64,000 nucleotides of DNA, from NCBI RefSeq assembly GCF_015533855.1, contig NZ_AP024154.1, positions 2,424,501-2,488,500 on the forward strand, written 5' to 3'. Positions 62,501 to 64,000 of this stretch are shown in pieces; within the stretch, counting starts at the first letter, position 1; each line of letters begins with the position of its first letter. Made by a program: the position numbers and the translations under genes. The notes beneath the pieces were generated by a model that made no database searches, was not told the origin of the DNA, and saw only the letters and a list, made by a program, of their open reading frames with translations. This stretch comes from Echinicola sp. 20G (GTDB lineage Bacteria; Bacteroidota; Bacteroidia; Cytophagales; Cyclobacteriaceae).

Positions 62501-62997
62501 ATTCCGGAGACAGAAGGATTATTGGTAATAGCACGCCGAAATATCAGTTTGGATTAAACATGAATGCATTTTGGAAAGGCTTTGACCTAAATATCTTCTT
62601 CCAAGGAGTAGGGAAAAGGGATGTATGGATAGGCAATAACCTTTTCTGGGGCGGTATAGCTGGCGGTACTGGAACTTACGAAGTGTATAATAACTCTTGG
62701 ACACCAGAGAGAACAGATGCCTATTTTCCTGCTTATCGCTCTAGTGGATCCAATAGACAAACCCAAACAAGGTATTTGCAGGATGCATCTTATGTTCGAC
62801 TAAAAAATGTGACACTAGGCTATACCTTGCCTGCTTATTTGACAGAGCGAATTAGCTTGGATAAAGTAAGGGTTTACACTTCTGCATATAATATATGGGA
62901 AGCGACCAGCGTGCCTGATACATTTGATCCAGAAGTATTGAGTGGAACCTATCCAATGCTTCGATCTATGGCTGTAGGCTTACAAATCTCATTTTAA
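59560..62997 (+). CDS. SusC/RagA TonB-dependent transporter with STN signalling domain (module 3)
   Basis: The 1,145-residue protein has a signal peptide (to about 'QMANATIKAQ'), an STN domain (about 45-122, 'TLMDVFKEIESKTDFHFFYD'), a carboxypeptidase regulatory-like domain (about 135-205, 'VTGQITSVNEPQGIPGVTVR'), the SusC signature 'EVVVVGYGTQKKVNLTGAV' and plug (about 215-340, 'PEDIESVSVLKDAASAAIYG'), and the barrel ending '...MAVGLQISF'. It is closest to the module 1 SusC. It couples glycan import with signalling to FecR at 58470. Confidence 0.95.
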   Translation: MKQNVPKTKSRLWKSAFSLLLILIIGGSQMANATIKAQGGLDMDKVFISLHKQNSTLMDVFKEIESKTDFHFFYDEKIIDMTKTLSLDKENGSLTDVLREISKDADLKFRQINYVINVNNRQVSENHEIIKVAQTVTGQITSVNEPQGIPGVTVRLKGGNSGTVTDIDGRFSIEVPDGSAVLVISSIGYKTTEVTVGDQTKINVILEEDTKALDEVVVVGYGTQKKVNLTGAVSQVTSEMLENRPVANIGQALQGTIANLNVGISNGSPNTVPSFNVRGGTSFSGGSFQTGSPLILVDGVEMDINQLNPEDIESVSVLKDAASAAIYGARAAYGVMLITTKKGSKTEGTKITYSNAFQWNKPSAVPDLLDARTIQEAAIKAVELQNQTPSSDMYEKLENIERYMANPDAELPYYMDAGDNIIWVGNTRPYEQALKDYTPMQKHNLNLSGGTKKSSYYASLGYQGQEGLYKINTDQFKRYNMMLNVTNEVSDWFSVDFRSSYSQSNYTEPVSPAGKGGWWTAMSQEPGRNVNMPMLTPESSPVGEMYTDNILSFMDYGSRNDETKEHILLGLAPTVHLLKGWDLKANISYKSYNFRRKQIIPELERIENRWDAPTTVHTNPSSVQRWSQHSDQYTINVFSDYSLAVDKHEFYLLGGFNQESYRYEYLGGRGEQLLTANVPVISQTLGNEYAYDSESEWAIRGAFYRFTYNYDNRYLLESNGRYDGTSRFPTDSRFKFFPSLSGAWRISEEDWASAIKPAVNELKLRASYGSLGNQNVSNYIYIPSYGTTAQVGYIFDGNRPVGITPPGLVDANLTWETATTIDFGFDVAMFNKLDFSFDWYQRTTSDILVNGDKFPAVLGTSAPTKNSGEMQTTGWEVTAKWRDQLKNGFRYDIALNLSDYTSEITKFDGNPNNLLSGLYVGQTMGEIWGYETVGLFQTQEQIDNAPSQELINSGLWYPGDVQYADLNDDGEVGPGASTVDDSGDRRIIGNSTPKYQFGLNMNAFWKGFDLNIFFQGVGKRDVWIGNNLFWGGIAGGTGTYEVYNNSWTPERTDAYFPAYRSSGSNRQTQTRYLQDASYVRLKNVTLGYTLPAYLTERISLDKVRVYTSAYNIWEATSVPDTFDPEVLSGTYPMLRSMAVGLQISF

Positions 62998-63015
62998 TTT
63001 TAACAAGTCACCATC

Positions 63016-64000
63016 ATGAATAAAATATATATAGCAATAGCTTGTCTTACAGTATTTCTTTCAAGCTGTAATGATGAGTTTATGGAAAGATACCCACTGG
63101 ATCAAATCAGTGATGAAAATTTTTGGAAAACCGAACAGGATTTGGAGCTCTATTGTAATAGTTTCTATTCTACCTATATCACGGGTTTTGGTTCTGGTTG
63201 GGGAACGAGTACCGTTTCTCCTTATGGCTACAATGAAGCCATTGCCTATGGAGATGTCATTTCAGATAATGGGGCCCCTCAGACCTATTCAAAGGTTGCC
63301 GCTGATCAATACAACGGCCATATATCTGGTGGTAGTGGTAGTGGCGGATGGAATTGGAGTAATATCAGAGATTTGAATTATTTCTTGGATAATTACCAGA
63401 GAGGGGATGTAGCTACTGAGGTTCGCAATGTCTATGCTGGTGAGATTTATTTCTTTAAAGCATGGGATTATTTCAAAAAAGTCAAAACATTTGGAGATGT
63501 GCCTTGGTTGACACACGTAGTTCAAACCAACTCACCAGAGTTACTGGCACCAAGAACTCCTAGGGAGGAAGTAATGGATTCAGTGATCTATATCTTGGAT
63601 AAAGCAATTGCTTATTTACCAGAAAAAGGCTCTGAAAAAACAGATCGTTTGAATAAGGACATGGCATTACACCTTAAGAGTAGAATATGTCTTTATGAGG
63701 GAACTTACAGAAAGTACCATTCCGAGTTAGGGCTTGATGGAACTGAATTTTTGCAGGAAGCAGTAGCTGCATCAGAACAGCTTATGGATGGGACTTATAA
63801 CCTTTACAGTACGGGTGATATTGAGAATGACTACAATGAGTTATTTGCTACCTATAGTTATGATGGGAATCCAGAGGTGATTCTGTGGAAAGAATACGCT
63901 GCAGACCTGAACCTAGGAGTGGCTTTTAGTCGATACTATGCTCAGAATCTCCGCCATAGACATGGAGCTACCAGGTCATTAGTTGACGAATACCTCTGTG
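63016..64000 (+). CDS. SusD/RagB-family glycan-binding lipoprotein (module 3), 3' truncated by the window
   Basis: The ATG at 63016 opens a frame that stays open for 328 codons to the end of the window. A lipobox is present in 'ACLTVFLSSCNDEFMERYPL' (Cys about 16), followed by 'DQISDENFWKTEQDLELYCN' and the TPR-like helix 'VYAGEIYFFKAWDYFKKVKT', all typical of SusD. It lies 18 bases after the module 3 SusC. The C-terminal third and any further genes of this module are outside the window. Confidence 0.92.
   Translation, partial: MNKIYIAIACLTVFLSSCNDEFMERYPLDQISDENFWKTEQDLELYCNSFYSTYITGFGSGWGTSTVSPYGYNEAIAYGDVISDNGAPQTYSKVAADQYNGHISGGSGSGGWNWSNIRDLNYFLDNYQRGDVATEVRNVYAGEIYFFKAWDYFKKVKTFGDVPWLTHVVQTNSPELLAPRTPREEVMDSVIYILDKAIAYLPEKGSEKTDRLNKDMALHLKSRICLYEGTYRKYHSELGLDGTEFLQEAVAASEQLMDGTYNLYSTGDIENDYNELFATYSYDGNPEVILWKEYAADLNLGVAFSRYYAQNLRHRHGATRSLVDEYLC

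Noticed and set aside
1..64000. Insertion sequences, integrases, tRNA or rRNA genes
   Set aside because: I looked for transposase or integrase motifs among the ORFs and for tRNA-like or rRNA stretches in the gaps and recognised none.

Overview
The window comes from a member of the Bacteroidota, most likely a marine or Cyclobacteriaceae-like organism; the genus is inference. The signs are three SusC/SusD pairs, ECF sigma/FecR modules, type IX secretion (T9SS) sorting domains of both types, a PorP/SprF protein, AT-rich intergenic DNA, A-rich rather than Shine-Dalgarno leaders, and one good TTG-N17-TANNTTTG promoter. No rRNA, tRNA, CRISPR array or insertion sequence was recognised.

Layout. 1-969 is the 3' end of a SusD-like gene. 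1559-16568 is a T9SS surface-protein locus: a 3,228-residue protein with 18 near-identical Ig-like repeats and a type B sorting domain, then a PorP/SprF protein, an OmpA-like lipoprotein, and a second exported protein whose N-terminal half is paralogous to that of the giant but which carries a type A sorting domain. 16595-19451 is a divergent LytTR response regulator and PAS histidine kinase.

From 19543 to the end lies a large polysaccharide-utilisation region. The minus-strand part holds a DUF2264 protein, a GH20 hexosaminidase and a GH88 unsaturated uronyl hydrolase. Three plus-strand modules of ECF sigma, FecR anti-sigma, STN-containing SusC and SusD start at 25467, 35181 and 57703. Between them are a heparinase II/III-type lyase, three sulfatases (two are a tandem duplication), a parallel beta-helix protein, a beta-propeller glycosidase-like protein, and a PL8-type lyase with three tandem CBM96-like modules and a T9SS tail. 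A small outer-membrane pair (BamA/surface-antigen-like plus a helical periplasmic protein) interrupts the region at 55695-57335.

How it may work together (inference). Each SusC carries an STN domain that can signal substrate binding through FecR to its sigma factor. Surface or secreted PL8 and heparinase-type lyases would cut a sulfated, uronic-acid-containing polysaccharide into unsaturated oligosaccharides. These would enter through SusCD and be finished by sulfatases, GH88 and GH20. The enzyme set fits a glycosaminoglycan-like substrate (chondroitin/hyaluronan-type, perhaps also heparan-like), but the exact glycan cannot be read from sequence. The least explained parts are the paralogous modules of the T9SS locus, the long gene-free gaps between sigma and FecR genes, and several inverted repeats in leaders and gaps.
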